NCBI RefSeq assembly: GCF_009707465.1
Contig: NZ_CP046120.1
Location: forward strand, 124,001-188,000
Direction of reading: 5' to 3'
DNA length: 64,000 bases
Source: Novosphingobium sp. Gsoil 351
Lineage (GTDB): Bacteria > Pseudomonadota > Alphaproteobacteria > Sphingomonadales > Sphingomonadaceae
This document shows, one piece after another, positions 35,365 through 43,785 of the stretch (its first letter is position 1; each line of letters opens with the position of its first letter). A program made the position numbers and the translations under genes. The notes beneath the pieces are model-generated. The model searched no databases and was not told the origin of the DNA. It saw nothing but the letters and a program-made list of their open reading frames with translations.

Positions 35365-35784
35365 TCAGTCCTTGGCCGGCGGAGGTGGCGGGGCCTTGGG
35401 AAAGTTCGGCAGGCGTGCATCGGGCGCTGCCCAGCGCGGAGCGCTGCTGGTCCAGATCACAGCTTGCGGCGCGAACAGATCGCTGTCGTCGAGAATGCTC
35501 ACCCGCACTCCGCTCAAGTGCGGCGCGCCCGAGCCTTTGGTGAAGACGTGCGAACCGCATTTCGGACAGAACGCGCGGTGCGTGGTGTTGCCGCTGTCGG
35601 CGATGCTTTCGTACCAGTTCAGGGCACCCGTATGGGCGATGTCATCGACGCGGAAGAAGGCGTTGGTTGTACCGTTGCCGCCGCCGAACTTCTGGCAATC
35701 ACGGCACCAGCAAGTCCGCGCGCCGATCGCGTCGCCCGCGATCGAGAGCGTCACCGCGCCGCATAGGCACCGCCCGGTGTGCAC
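35365..35784 (-). CDS. GFA (glutathione-dependent formaldehyde-activating) family protein
   Basis: A 139-residue CENP-V/GFA domain protein with the zinc ligands in order: CLCGAV, CWCRDCQKFGG and CPKCGSH. The family takes its name from an enzyme once thought to catalyse S-hydroxymethylglutathione formation; most members are uncharacterised zinc proteins. The start is GTG 35784, four bases after the moxR stop and behind GGGGTAGG. Its stop is four bases before the VWA start. Its position inside a MoxR-VWA operon is unusual. The C-terminus ends in a run of prolines. Confidence 0.9.
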   Translation of the reverse strand: MHTGRCLCGAVTLSIAGDAIGARTCWCRDCQKFGGGNGTTNAFFRVDDIAHTGALNWYESIADSGNTTHRAFCPKCGSHVFTKGSGAPHLSGVRVSILDDSDLFAPQAVIWTSSAPRWAAPDARLPNFPKAPPPPPAKD

Positions 35785-35788
35785 TTGC

Positions 35789-36652
35789 CTACCCCTGCCG
35801 CCGCGCCATGAATGCGAGCTTCTCGAAAAGCATCACATCCTGCTCGTTCTTGAGCAGCGCGCCGTGCAAGGGCGGAATGGCCTTGGCCGGATCGCGGTTC
35901 TGGAGGACGTCGAGCGGCATGTCTTCGTTCAGCAGCAGCTTGAGCCAGTCGAGCAGTTCGCTGGTGCTCGGCTTCTTCTTGAGCCCCGGTACCTCACGGA
36001 CCTCGTAGAAGATGTCCATCGCCTTGCTGACGAGAATCTTCTGAATGTTTGGGAAGTGGACGTCGATGATCGCCTGCATCGTGTCGCGGTCGGGAAATTT
36101 GATGTAGTGGAAGAAGCAGCGGCGCAGGAACGCGTCGGGCAGCTCCTTCTCGTTGTTGCTGGTGATGACCACGATCGGACGTTCGCGCGCCTCGATACGT
36201 TCGTGGGTCTCGTAGACGTCGAAGCTCATCCGATCGAGTTCCTGGAGCAGGTCGTTGGGGAACTCGATGTCGGCCTTGTCGATCTCGTCGATCAGCAGCA
36301 CGGGCAGCTTGGGTGCGGTGAATGCTTCCCACAGCTTGCCGCGGCGGATGTAGTTGGAGATGTCGTGGACCCGCTCGTCGCCGAGCTGGCCGTCGCGAAG
36401 GCGGGCGACCGCGTCGTACTCATACAGGCCCTGCTGCGCCTTGGTGGTCGACTTGACGTTCCACTCGATCAGCGGCGCGCCGACCGCCTTGGCGATCTCG
36501 TGCGCCAGAACCGTCTTTCCGGTGCCCGGCTCGCCCTTGACCAGCAGGGGCCGGCGCAGAAGGACCGCGGCGTTGACCGCGACCTTGAGATCGTCGGTCG
36601 CGACGTAATCCTTGGTGCCTTCGAAGCGCTGGGTTTGCGTAAGGGTGGTCAT
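35789..36652 (-). CDS. MoxR-family AAA+ ATPase
   Basis: A 287-residue AAA+ ATPase: Walker A GEPGTGKTV (about 40-48), Walker B LPVLLIDEIDKAD, RPIVVITSNNEKELPDAFLR with sensor 1, and a C-terminal helical lid. MoxR ATPases work with VWA proteins to assemble or activate enzyme complexes; the VWA partner is two genes downstream. It is the first gene of the operon. A 16-bp palindrome (TTAACCG-TT-CGGTTAA) lies 21 bases upstream of the ATG and looks like an operator. It follows parE on the same strand by 75 bases. Confidence 0.94.
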   Translation of the reverse strand: MTTLTQTQRFEGTKDYVATDDLKVAVNAAVLLRRPLLVKGEPGTGKTVLAHEIAKAVGAPLIEWNVKSTTKAQQGLYEYDAVARLRDGQLGDERVHDISNYIRRGKLWEAFTAPKLPVLLIDEIDKADIEFPNDLLQELDRMSFDVYETHERIEARERPIVVITSNNEKELPDAFLRRCFFHYIKFPDRDTMQAIIDVHFPNIQKILVSKAMDIFYEVREVPGLKKKPSTSELLDWLKLLLNEDMPLDVLQNRDPAKAIPPLHGALLKNEQDVMLFEKLAFMARRQG

Positions 36653-36672
36653 CTTCGCCCGAGTCCTGTTCG

Positions 36673-36688
36673 TTTAACCGTTCGGTTA
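36673..36688. promoter_or_regulatory. Palindromic operator-like site upstream of moxR
   Basis: TTAACCG-TT-CGGTTAA is a perfect inverted repeat with a two-base centre, 21-36 bases before the moxR start codon. Half-sites of the ACCG/CGGT type separated by two bases are common in TetR-family operators. No regulator gene is adjacent. A terminator for parE is less likely, because no T-run follows. Confidence 0.5.
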
Positions 36689-36727
36689 AGCGGATAGGTT
36701 GCGGGCTGCTACCTTGCAAGCCGAGAA

Positions 36728-38713
36728 TCAAGCGTCGATCAGCTCCGGGTCGAGTTCCCCGGCGCGGTTCTGGATGAAGTGAAAGCGTTGCGCGGGATCG
36801 CGGCCCATCAGGCGATCGACCAGGTCCTTGACCGCCGCGCGGCCCTCGGCCTCGGGGGGCAGGGTGACCTTGAGCAAGCCGCGCGTCGCCGGGGCCATCG
36901 TGGTTTCGCGCAGCTGCGAGGGGTTCATCTCGCCCAGCCCCTTGAACCGGGCGACATCGACCTTCTTGCCCTTGAACGTCGTGCGTTCGAGTTCGGCGCG
37001 GTGGGCGTCGTCGCGGGCGTAGGCGGAGGTCGCCCCGGACGTCAGCCGATAGAGCGGGGGCTGCGCCAGATACAGGTGCCCGCGGCGGACGATGTCGGGC
37101 ATCTCCTGGAAGAAGAAGGTCATCAGCAGCGTGGCGATGTGGGCGCCGTCGACATCGGCGTCGGTCATGATGATCACCCGGTCGTAGCGCAAGTTGTCGG
37201 CGTTGCAGTCCTTGCGGGTGCCGCAGCCGAGCGCGAGGCCGAGGTCGGCGATCTCGCTGTTGGCGCGGATCTTGTCGGCGGTGGCGCTGGCGACGTTGAG
37301 GATCTTGCCGCGGATCGGCAGGATCGCCTGGGTCTTGCGGTCGCGCGCCTGCTTGGCGCTGCCGCCCGCGCTGTCGCCCTCGACGATGAACAGCTCGGTC
37401 TCGCCGCTGCCTTCGCCGCTGCAATCGGTAAGCTTGCCGGGCAGCCGCAGCTTGCGCGCGTTGGTCGCGGTCTTGCGCTTGATCTCGCGCTCCGCCTTGC
37501 GCGCGAGGCGCTCGTCCATCCGCTCCATCACGTGGGCGAGCAGCGCCTTACCGCGGTCCATGTTGTCGGCGAGGAAATGGTCGAAGTGGTCGCGCACCGC
37601 GTTCTCGACCAGCCGCGCGGCCTCGGGGCTGGTCAGGCGGTCCTTGGTCTGGCTCTGGAACTGCGGCTCGCGGATGAACAGCGAGAGCATGATCTCGCTG
37701 CCGGTGACGATGTCCTCGGGCGCGATGTCCTTGGCCTTCTTCGCCCCGACGAGATCGGCGAAGGCGCGGATGCCCTTGACCAGCGCGGCGCGCAGCCCCT
37801 GTTCGTGGGTGCCGCCGTCGGGGGTCGGGATGGTGTTGCAATACCAACTGTAGGCGCCGTCGGACCACAACGGCCAGGCGATCGCCCATTCGACTCGCCC
37901 CGCCGCGTCGCCCGGAAACTCATGGCTGCCGCTGAAGGCCTTGGTGGTCACGCACTCGCGCGTGCCGATCTGTTCGGCAAGGTGATCGGCGAGCCCGCCG
38001 GGAAACTGGAACACCGCCTCGGTCGGGGTATCGTCGGCTATCAACGCGGGCGCGCACTTCCAGCGGATTTCGACCCCGGCGAACAGGTAGGCCTTCGAGC
38101 GGGCGAGGCGGAACAGCCGCTGCGGCTTGAACTTCGCATCCTCGCCGAAGATTTCGATGTCGGGGACGAAGGTGACGGTGGTGCCGCGACGATTGGGGGT
38201 GGCGCCGATCGTCTTGAGCGGACCCAAAGGCAAGCCGCGCGAAAATTCCTGCGCGTAGAGTTCCTTGTTGCGCGCGACCTCGACGCGGGTGTGGCTCGAC
38301 AGCGCATTGACCACGCTGACCCCCACGCCGTGCAGGCCCCCGCTGGTGGCATATGCTTTCCCCGAGAACTTGCCGCCCGAATGGAGCGTAGTCAGGATCA
38401 CCTCGAGGGCCGACTTGCCGGGGAACTTGGCGTGCTCGTCGACCGGCATGCCACGGCCGTTGTCGCTGATCGTCAGCCTGTTGCCCGGCTCGAGCGTAAC
38501 CTCGATGCGGTTGGCGTGCCCCGCCACCGCCTCGTCCATCGCGTTGTCGAGGACCTCTGCGGCAAGATGGTGGAGCGCGCGCTCGTCGATCCCGCCGACG
38601 TACATCCCCGGGCGGCGGCGCACCGGCTCGAGCCCTTCGAGAACCTCGATCGCGCCGCTATCGTAATCGCTGCCGGTGCCGGCGGGGAGTTTGTCGAACA
38701 GGTCCTTGGCCAT
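36728..38713 (-). CDS. parE: DNA topoisomerase IV subunit B
   Basis: A 661-residue GHKL ATPase and Toprim protein: VLEGLEPVRRRPGMYVGGID, EVLDNAMDEAVAG and DNGRGMPVD in the ATP site, GGLHGVGVSVVNALS in the lid, FIVEGDSAGGSAKQARD with the Toprim Glu, and TDADVDGAHIATLL with the metal-binding Asp residues. Length and composition agree with ParE rather than GyrB, which has a Toprim insert in many Gram-negatives. It pairs with ParC at 29433. The ATG at 38713 starts MAKDLFDKLPAG. Confidence 0.95.
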   Translation of the reverse strand: MAKDLFDKLPAGTGSDYDSGAIEVLEGLEPVRRRPGMYVGGIDERALHHLAAEVLDNAMDEAVAGHANRIEVTLEPGNRLTISDNGRGMPVDEHAKFPGKSALEVILTTLHSGGKFSGKAYATSGGLHGVGVSVVNALSSHTRVEVARNKELYAQEFSRGLPLGPLKTIGATPNRRGTTVTFVPDIEIFGEDAKFKPQRLFRLARSKAYLFAGVEIRWKCAPALIADDTPTEAVFQFPGGLADHLAEQIGTRECVTTKAFSGSHEFPGDAAGRVEWAIAWPLWSDGAYSWYCNTIPTPDGGTHEQGLRAALVKGIRAFADLVGAKKAKDIAPEDIVTGSEIMLSLFIREPQFQSQTKDRLTSPEAARLVENAVRDHFDHFLADNMDRGKALLAHVMERMDERLARKAEREIKRKTATNARKLRLPGKLTDCSGEGSGETELFIVEGDSAGGSAKQARDRKTQAILPIRGKILNVASATADKIRANSEIADLGLALGCGTRKDCNADNLRYDRVIIMTDADVDGAHIATLLMTFFFQEMPDIVRRGHLYLAQPPLYRLTSGATSAYARDDAHRAELERTTFKGKKVDVARFKGLGEMNPSQLRETTMAPATRGLLKVTLPPEAEGRAAVKDLVDRLMGRDPAQRFHFIQNRAGELDPELIDA

Positions 38714-38787
38714 GCCTGGCGGCTAACCGCGCGCGGGCGCTTCGACAAGCATCCGGCGCGCGGTAGTTTGGGACAACCTGCGCGGGA

Positions 38788-39939
38788 TCAGTTGCCGAAG
38801 CGGGTGGGAGCAGGGGCGACGATCCCGCCGCCGACCTCGCGGACCTCCCACGCGCGCTCGGCGACATTGTCGTCGGCGAAGCGGAACGCCCCGTCGAGGC
38901 CGAGAAAACCGCCGCGATCGCCCAGCTTGCGCGTGGGGAACAGGCTGCCCGGCTTCCAATCGCGCGCGACGTTGAGCGTCAGCAGCACCCCGTCATAGCC
39001 CAAGGTGGCGATGCGATAGGGCGACGCGCCGAAGCGCGCCTTGTAGCTGGAGACGAACTTGGCGTAGCGCGCGTCGGATACGGCGGCGAACCAGGCTCCG
39101 CGCAGCGCGGGCGTGGCGAGCACGGTGCTTTCCCCGGCCCACAGCTCGGTGCCCAGGATGCGCGGGGCGACCGCCCCGACCGCCTTGAGCATCGGCGCGG
39201 CGCGCACCGCCATCCGCGCGCCATCGGCGATCAGCACCGCCTCGTAGCCGCCCTTGGCCTTGAGCCTTCCCGCCGCGCTGGTGATCGAGGTGTTGCCGCG
39301 ATCGTAGGGTTCGCTGGCGACGATGCTACCGCCCGCGGCGCGCACCGCGGCGGTGTAGGCGCCAGCGGCGCGCTGGCCGTATTCGCCGCCCGGCGCCAGC
39401 ATGGCGAAGCGGCTCATGCCCTTGGCCCGGGCGAACGAGACCACGCGCGCCACCGCTTGCGCGGGAACGTGGCCGAGCACGAACACGTCCTCGGCGGCCA
39501 CGCTGCTGTCGTTGGAGAACGTGATCATCGGCACGTGCGCGGGGCGGGCCATCGCGGCGACGGTGCGCACGTCCTCGTTGAGCAACGGCCCCAGGATCAG
39601 CTTGTTGCCGTCGGCCAGCGCCCGCGACGCGGCGCTCTGCGCACCGGTGGCGGTATCGTAGGTGGTGATCCGCAGGTTCTGGGCATTGGTATCGAGCAGC
39701 GCCATCGTCGTCGCGTTGGCCAGGCTCTGGCCCACCCCGGCGTTGGTGCCCGACAGGGGAACCAGCAAGGCGATGCGGTGGCGTTCGCGGTCGGTCGGCA
39801 GGGTGCTGCCCGGTGCTTCGGTCGCGACCGGCCCCGGTCCGCTGACCGGCGGGCCCTTGGGGATGACCTTGCACCCGGCGACCAGCACGATCGCGCTCGC
39901 CAGCGCCAGGTTGCGCAACAGCGCCCTCTTCTCGATCAT
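38788..39939 (-). CDS. Penicillin-binding protein activator, LpoA-like lipoprotein
   Basis: A 383-residue lipoprotein with the lipidated Cys23 in ASAIVLVAGC, a Pro-rich linker and a type I periplasmic-binding fold (RHRIALLVPLSGTNAGVGQS, then VPMITFSNDSSVAAEDVF). It matches the PBP activator family (PF04348/Peripla_BP_6-like) that sits next to rsmI in most proteobacteria and activates PBP1A from the outer membrane in E. coli. The ATG at 39939 is preceded by GGGGAG. It diverges from rsmI. Confidence 0.9.
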   Translation of the reverse strand: MIEKRALLRNLALASAIVLVAGCKVIPKGPPVSGPGPVATEAPGSTLPTDRERHRIALLVPLSGTNAGVGQSLANATTMALLDTNAQNLRITTYDTATGAQSAASRALADGNKLILGPLLNEDVRTVAAMARPAHVPMITFSNDSSVAAEDVFVLGHVPAQAVARVVSFARAKGMSRFAMLAPGGEYGQRAAGAYTAAVRAAGGSIVASEPYDRGNTSITSAAGRLKAKGGYEAVLIADGARMAVRAAPMLKAVGAVAPRILGTELWAGESTVLATPALRGAWFAAVSDARYAKFVSSYKARFGASPYRIATLGYDGVLLTLNVARDWKPGSLFPTRKLGDRGGFLGLDGAFRFADDNVAERAWEVREVGGGIVAPAPTRFGN

Positions 39940-39981
39940 TGCTTGCCGCTCCCCGCGTGACTGGTCCATGGACGGGCGCGC

Positions 39982-40834
39982 ATGAGCCAAACGCCTGAAC
40001 CTTCGCTGAAAGCTGGCCTCTACATCGTCGCCACGCCGATTGGCAATCTCGGCGACATCACCCACCGCGCAGCGGAGACGTTGCGAGGCGTGGCTGCGGT
40101 GGCCTGCGAGGATACCCGGGTGACGGGCAAGCTGCTCCACCATCTCGGCGCGAAGACGCGGATGATCCGCTATGACGATCACGCCGACGAGCGGGCGCGC
40201 GAGGGCATTCTCGGGCTGGCGACGGACGCCGCGGTCGCCCTCGTCAGCGACGCCGGAACGCCGTTGATCTCCGATCCCGGGTTTCGCCTGGTCCGCGAGG
40301 CGCGCGAGCGGGGGAATCGCGGTGACCAGCCTGCCCGGGCCGAGCGCGGGAATCGTCGCGCTGACGCTTGCCGGCCTGCCGACCGACCGGTTTCTGTTCG
40401 CGGGGTTTCTGCCACCCAAAGCCAAGGCGCGGGGCGAGGCGCTTGAGGAATTGGCGACTGTTCGCGCGACTTTGGTCTTTTACGAATCCGGGCCGCGCCT
40501 CGTCGCCTCGCTCGATGCGATCGGCGCCGCCTTGCCCGGACGCGCCGTCGCGGTCGCGCGCGAATTGACCAAGCTGTTCGAGGATTGCCGCACCGGCAGT
40601 GCGACCGAACTCGCCGATCATTATCGCGAGCACCCGGCGAAGGGCGAAATCGTGCTGCTGGTCGGACCGCCGCTGGCCGGTGAGGGCGCGCCCGACGAGG
40701 GCGAGATCGACAAACTTCTCGTCGCGGCCCTGGCGAACGCCAAGCCTTCGCACGCCGCGGGCGAAGTCGCGCGCATGCATGGGCTGGACCGCAAGGCGCT
40801 GTATGCCCGCGCGCTGGAGTTGCAGGGCCGATGA
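39982..40834 (+). pseudogene. rsmI: 16S rRNA (cytidine(1402)-2'-O)-methyltransferase RsmI, frameshifted
   Basis: The first part ([58 protein letters not shown]) is read from ATG 39982. A G-run (40310-40314) has one extra base, after which the remainder ([41 protein letters not shown]) is in another frame to TGA 40834. Removal of a G gives about 283 residues, the family length. RsmI 2'-O-methylates C1402 of 16S rRNA. Its stop overlaps the yraN start by four bases. Confidence 0.92.
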
Positions 40835-41187
40835 CCGCGCGGCGCATTCAGGCCGAACGACGCGGCCACCGCGGCGAGCGCCTCGCCGCATGGTGGCTGC
40901 GGCTGCACGGCTGGCGGATCGTGGGCGAACGGCTGCGCGTTTCGGTCGGGGAGGTCGATCTGGTCGCCAGGCGCGGGCGGACCGTGGCGTTCGTCGAGGT
41001 CAAGTGGCGCGCAACCGCCGCCGAGCGCGATTTGGCGATCGATGCGCGGCGGCTGAAGCGCGTCGCCCGCGCGGCCGAAGCGCTGGCCCCGCGGTTCGCC
41101 CGCGACGGCGAAGACATCCGCATCGATGTGCTGCTGCTTGCGCCCCGCCACTGGCCACGCCACATCGCCAACGCCTGGCAGCCTTAG
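40831..41187 (+). CDS. yraN: YraN-family (UPF0102) nuclease-like protein
   Basis: A 118-residue protein of the UPF0102 family with the PD-(D/E)XK-like core GEVDLVARRGRTVAFVEVKW (catalytic Glu, Asp, Glu-x-Lys). The N-terminal GHRGERLAAWWLRLHGWRI is also typical. Family members are predicted Holliday-junction-resolvase-like nucleases without firm function. It overlaps rsmI by four bases (ATGA) and precedes gshB, the conserved rsmI-yraN-gshB order. Confidence 0.92.
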   Translation: MTARRIQAERRGHRGERLAAWWLRLHGWRIVGERLRVSVGEVDLVARRGRTVAFVEVKWRATAAERDLAIDARRLKRVARAAEALAPRFARDGEDIRIDVLLLAPRHWPRHIANAWQP

Positions 41188-41204
41188 CGTTGCGCGCGAT
41201 CGCT

Positions 41205-41276
41205 CGACTTCGCTCGGGATGAGCGGATAGGGGGTCTTATACCAAGCCCGCTCATGTCGAGCGAAGTCGAGACATC
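41205..41276. repeat. REP-like palindromic element, family 2 copy 2
   Basis: CTCGACTTCGCTCGGGATGA followed by GCGG (41205-41228) pairs with CCGCTCATGTCGAGCGAAGT followed by CGAG (41249-41272), with 22 of 24 bases matching. It lies in the yraN-gshB gap and ends shortly before the gshB start codon, so it could form a hairpin in the 5' leader. It matches the element at 24777-24850. Confidence 0.8.
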
Positions 41277-41293
41277 ACACACAAGGCCCGCCC

Positions 41294-42256
41294 ATGACAA
41301 TCCGTGTCGCCGTCCAGATGGACCCGCTGCCCTCGATCCAGATCGGGGGGGATTCGAGCTTCGCGCTGATGCTCTCGGCGCAGGAGCGGGGGCATGAGCT
41401 GTACTACTACGACGTCCGCGACCTGTCGTGGAAGGATGGCCGGGTGCTCGCGTGGGCAGCGCCCGCGACGGTCCAGCACGTGCCGGGCGATCACTACAAG
41501 CTGGGCGAATTCCGCTCGCTCGATCTCGGGCGCGACGCCGATGTCGTGCTGATGCGGCAGGATCCGCCGTTCGACATCGGCTATCTCACCGGCACCTGGC
41601 TGCTCGAACGGATAGCCGGCGAGACGCTGGTGGTCAACGACCCGCGAAGCGTGCGCGATGCGCCGGAGAAGGTCTTCGTGCTCGACTACGCGCGGTTCAT
41701 GCCGCCGACGCTGGTCACCCGGCGGCTCGAGGACGTCCGCGCGTTTCATGCAGAGCACGGCGAGATCGTGGTCAAGCCGCTCCACGGCAACGCCGGCAAG
41801 GCGGTGTTCCGGATCGGCCGCGACGGCGCCAACATGGCTGCGCTGGTCGAGCTGTTCGGGCAGGTCTGGCCCGAACCGTTCATGGTCCAGCAGTTCCTTC
41901 CCGACGTCACCGCGGGCGACAAGCGGATCGTGCTGGTCGACGGCGAGGTCGCGGGCGCGATCAACCGCAAGCCGGGGGAGGGCGAGTTCCGTTCCAACCT
42001 GGCCGCAGGCGGCTATGCCGAGGCGACCGTGCTGACGGTCGAGGAGCGGGAAATCTGCGCCGCGCTCGGGCCGGAACTCAAGCGCCTGGGGTTGGTGTTC
42101 GTGGGGATCGACGTGATCGGCGGGCGGTGGCTGACCGAGATCAACGTCACCTCGCCGACCGGGATCGTCGCGATCGACAAGTTCAACGGCACCGACACGC
42201 CGGGTCTGATCTGGGACGCGATCGAGCGGCGGCTGGCGGAGCGGGCGGGCGCCTGA
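41294..42256 (+). CDS. gshB: Glutathione synthetase
   Basis: A 320-residue ATP-grasp enzyme: an N-terminal substrate domain (VAVQMDPLPSIQIGGDSSFA, LMRQDPPFDIGYLTGTWLLE) and an ATP-grasp domain with IVVKPLHGNAGKAVFRIGRD, RIVLVDGEVAGAINRKPGEG, FRSNLAAGG and the catalytic-loop Asn in TEINVTSPTG. It joins glycine to gamma-glutamylcysteine, the last step of glutathione synthesis, and so supplies the cosubstrate for the GSTs seen elsewhere in the window. ATG at 41294. Confidence 0.97.
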   Translation: MTIRVAVQMDPLPSIQIGGDSSFALMLSAQERGHELYYYDVRDLSWKDGRVLAWAAPATVQHVPGDHYKLGEFRSLDLGRDADVVLMRQDPPFDIGYLTGTWLLERIAGETLVVNDPRSVRDAPEKVFVLDYARFMPPTLVTRRLEDVRAFHAEHGEIVVKPLHGNAGKAVFRIGRDGANMAALVELFGQVWPEPFMVQQFLPDVTAGDKRIVLVDGEVAGAINRKPGEGEFRSNLAAGGYAEATVLTVEEREICAALGPELKRLGLVFVGIDVIGGRWLTEINVTSPTGIVAIDKFNGTDTPGLIWDAIERRLAERAGA

Positions 42257-42298
42257 TCGCGTCGCACCCGATTTTCTCTCCCGCGCGTTGAGCGCGCC

Positions 42299-42898
42299 AT
42301 GGGCCAATGGATCATCGAGCTGATCGGGCGTGGCGGCTATTGGGGCATCGCGTTCCTCATGGCGTTGGAGAACGTCTTCCCGCCGATCCCGTCCGAGCTG
42401 ATCATGGGCGTCGGCGGGCTCAACGTGGCGCGCGGGACGATGGCGTTTTGGCCGCTGCTGGCCGCCGGGACGATCGGCTCGACGCTGGGCAACTACGTGT
42501 GGTTCCTGGCCGGAGACCGCTTGGGCTATGCCCGGCTCCAGCCGTTCGTGCGCCGCTGGGGGAGGTGGCTGACGCTGGAATGGCGCGACGTGGAGCGCGC
42601 CGCCGCGTTCTTCCGCCGCCACGGCGAGTGGATCGTGTTCGGCTTGCGCTTCTCGCCGCTGCTGCGGACGATGGTCTCGCTGCCCGCGGGCCTCGCCCAC
42701 ATGAAGCACTGGAAGTTCCTGGTCTTCACCTTCGCCGGCGCGGCGGTGTGGAACGCGCTGCTGATCAAGGGCGGGCATCTGCTGGCGAACTACGGCGAGG
42801 CGGTGAACCGCTGGGCGGGGCCGGTCGTGCTGGGGTTCTTGACGCTCGCGGTGGGCGGTTACGTCTTGCGTGTGCTGACCTGGAAGCCCGAGGGCTAG
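42299..42898 (+). CDS. DedA-family membrane protein
   Basis: A 199-residue DedA/SNARE-associated membrane protein with several transmembrane segments. It has the conserved ENVFPPIPSELIM segment (acidic residue and paired prolines), a GSTLGNYVWFLAGDRLGY stretch and the arginine-containing FGLRFSPLLRTMVSLPAGLA, typical of lipid-scramblase-like DedA proteins. Some members flip undecaprenyl-phosphate; the specific role is not given by sequence. It converges with xerC, and the stop codons share CTAG (42895-42898). Confidence 0.93.
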   Translation: MGQWIIELIGRGGYWGIAFLMALENVFPPIPSELIMGVGGLNVARGTMAFWPLLAAGTIGSTLGNYVWFLAGDRLGYARLQPFVRRWGRWLTLEWRDVERAAAFFRRHGEWIVFGLRFSPLLRTMVSLPAGLAHMKHWKFLVFTFAGAAVWNALLIKGGHLLANYGEAVNRWAGPVVLGFLTLAVGGYVLRVLTWKPEG

Positions 42899-43785
42899 GC
42901 CCGCGGGTGGGCGTTGCGGTAGGTGTCGAGCAGCGTCGCCGCATCGACCTGCGTGTAGATCTGGGTCGATCCGAGGCTGGCGTGGCCGAGCAGTTCCTGC
43001 AGGCTGCGCAAGTCCGCGCCTGCGCCGAGCAAGTGCGTCGCGAAGCTGTGGCGCAGCGCGTGCGGCGTGGCGGTGGCGGGCAAGCCCATCGCGACCCGCG
43101 CCCGCGCCATCGCCTTCTGGATCATCCCCGGCGCGAGCGGCCCGCCCTTCTCGCCGCGGAACAGCGCCGTGCCGGGCAGCAACGCAAAAGGTTGCGCCTG
43201 AGCGTAGGCATCCACCGCCTCGCGCACCGCCGGCAGGACGGGCACGACGCGCTGCTTGGCGCCTTTGCCGGTCACCCGCAGCGTCTCGCCGAGCGGGAGC
43301 GCATCGGCGGTCAGCGACAGCGCTTCGGCGATCCGCAGCCCCGCGCCGTAGAGCAGCAGCAACACCGCCCGGTCGCGCGCCCCGACCCATGCCGCGCTTG
43401 CGGCTTCAGCGACGGTATCGGCGATTCCCGAGGCGTCGTCGGGCGTGACGGGGCGGGGGATCCCCTTCTTGACGCGCGGACCGCGGATTCGCGGCGTGCC
43501 GTCTTCCCCCACGCCAGCGCGTTCGCGGGCGAAGGTCAGGAAGGCCTTGAGCGCCGAGAGTTCGCGCGCGGCGGAGGTGTTGACCAGCCCGTCGGCGCGC
43601 CGTGCGGCAAGGTGCCGGCGCAGCGCCGCGGTATCGATCCGGGCGAGAGCTTGCCAGTCGTCGGCGTCCACCGCCGCCACCAGTCGCGCCGCCGCTGCGC
43701 CGTAAGCCCGCACCGTGTGCGGCGAGCGGCGGCGGGCGTGGACGAGATGGCCGTTCCACTCGGCCAAGAGGTCATGCCTGCTCAT
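42895..43785 (-). CDS. xerC: Tyrosine recombinase XerC
   Basis: A 296-residue tyrosine recombinase with a SAM-like N-terminal core-binding domain (LLAEWNGHLVHARRRSPHTV) and the catalytic set Arg151 (YGAGLRIAEAL), Lys174 (TGKGAKQR), His242 and Arg245 (HALRHSFATHLL), His268 (LGHASLGSTQ) and the nucleophile Tyr277 (IYTQV). With XerD it resolves chromosome dimers at dif. The ATG at 43785 is used because it overlaps the hemW stop (ATGA). It is XerC-like rather than phage-like in length and context. Confidence 0.93.
   Translation of the reverse strand: MSRHDLLAEWNGHLVHARRRSPHTVRAYGAAAARLVAAVDADDWQALARIDTAALRRHLAARRADGLVNTSAARELSALKAFLTFARERAGVGEDGTPRIRGPRVKKGIPRPVTPDDASGIADTVAEAASAAWVGARDRAVLLLLYGAGLRIAEALSLTADALPLGETLRVTGKGAKQRVVPVLPAVREAVDAYAQAQPFALLPGTALFRGEKGGPLAPGMIQKAMARARVAMGLPATATPHALRHSFATHLLGAGADLRSLQELLGHASLGSTQIYTQVDAATLLDTYRNAHPRA

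Noticed and set aside
36779-38998. Long plus-strand open frame opposite parE
   Set aside because: Antisense shadow of parE; no family resemblance, and parE itself is complete.
41252-43390. Very long minus-strand open frame over gshB and dedA
   Set aside because: It is antisense to two well-recognised genes and its translation is low-complexity Arg/His/Asp-rich, as expected from shadow frames in GC-rich DNA.
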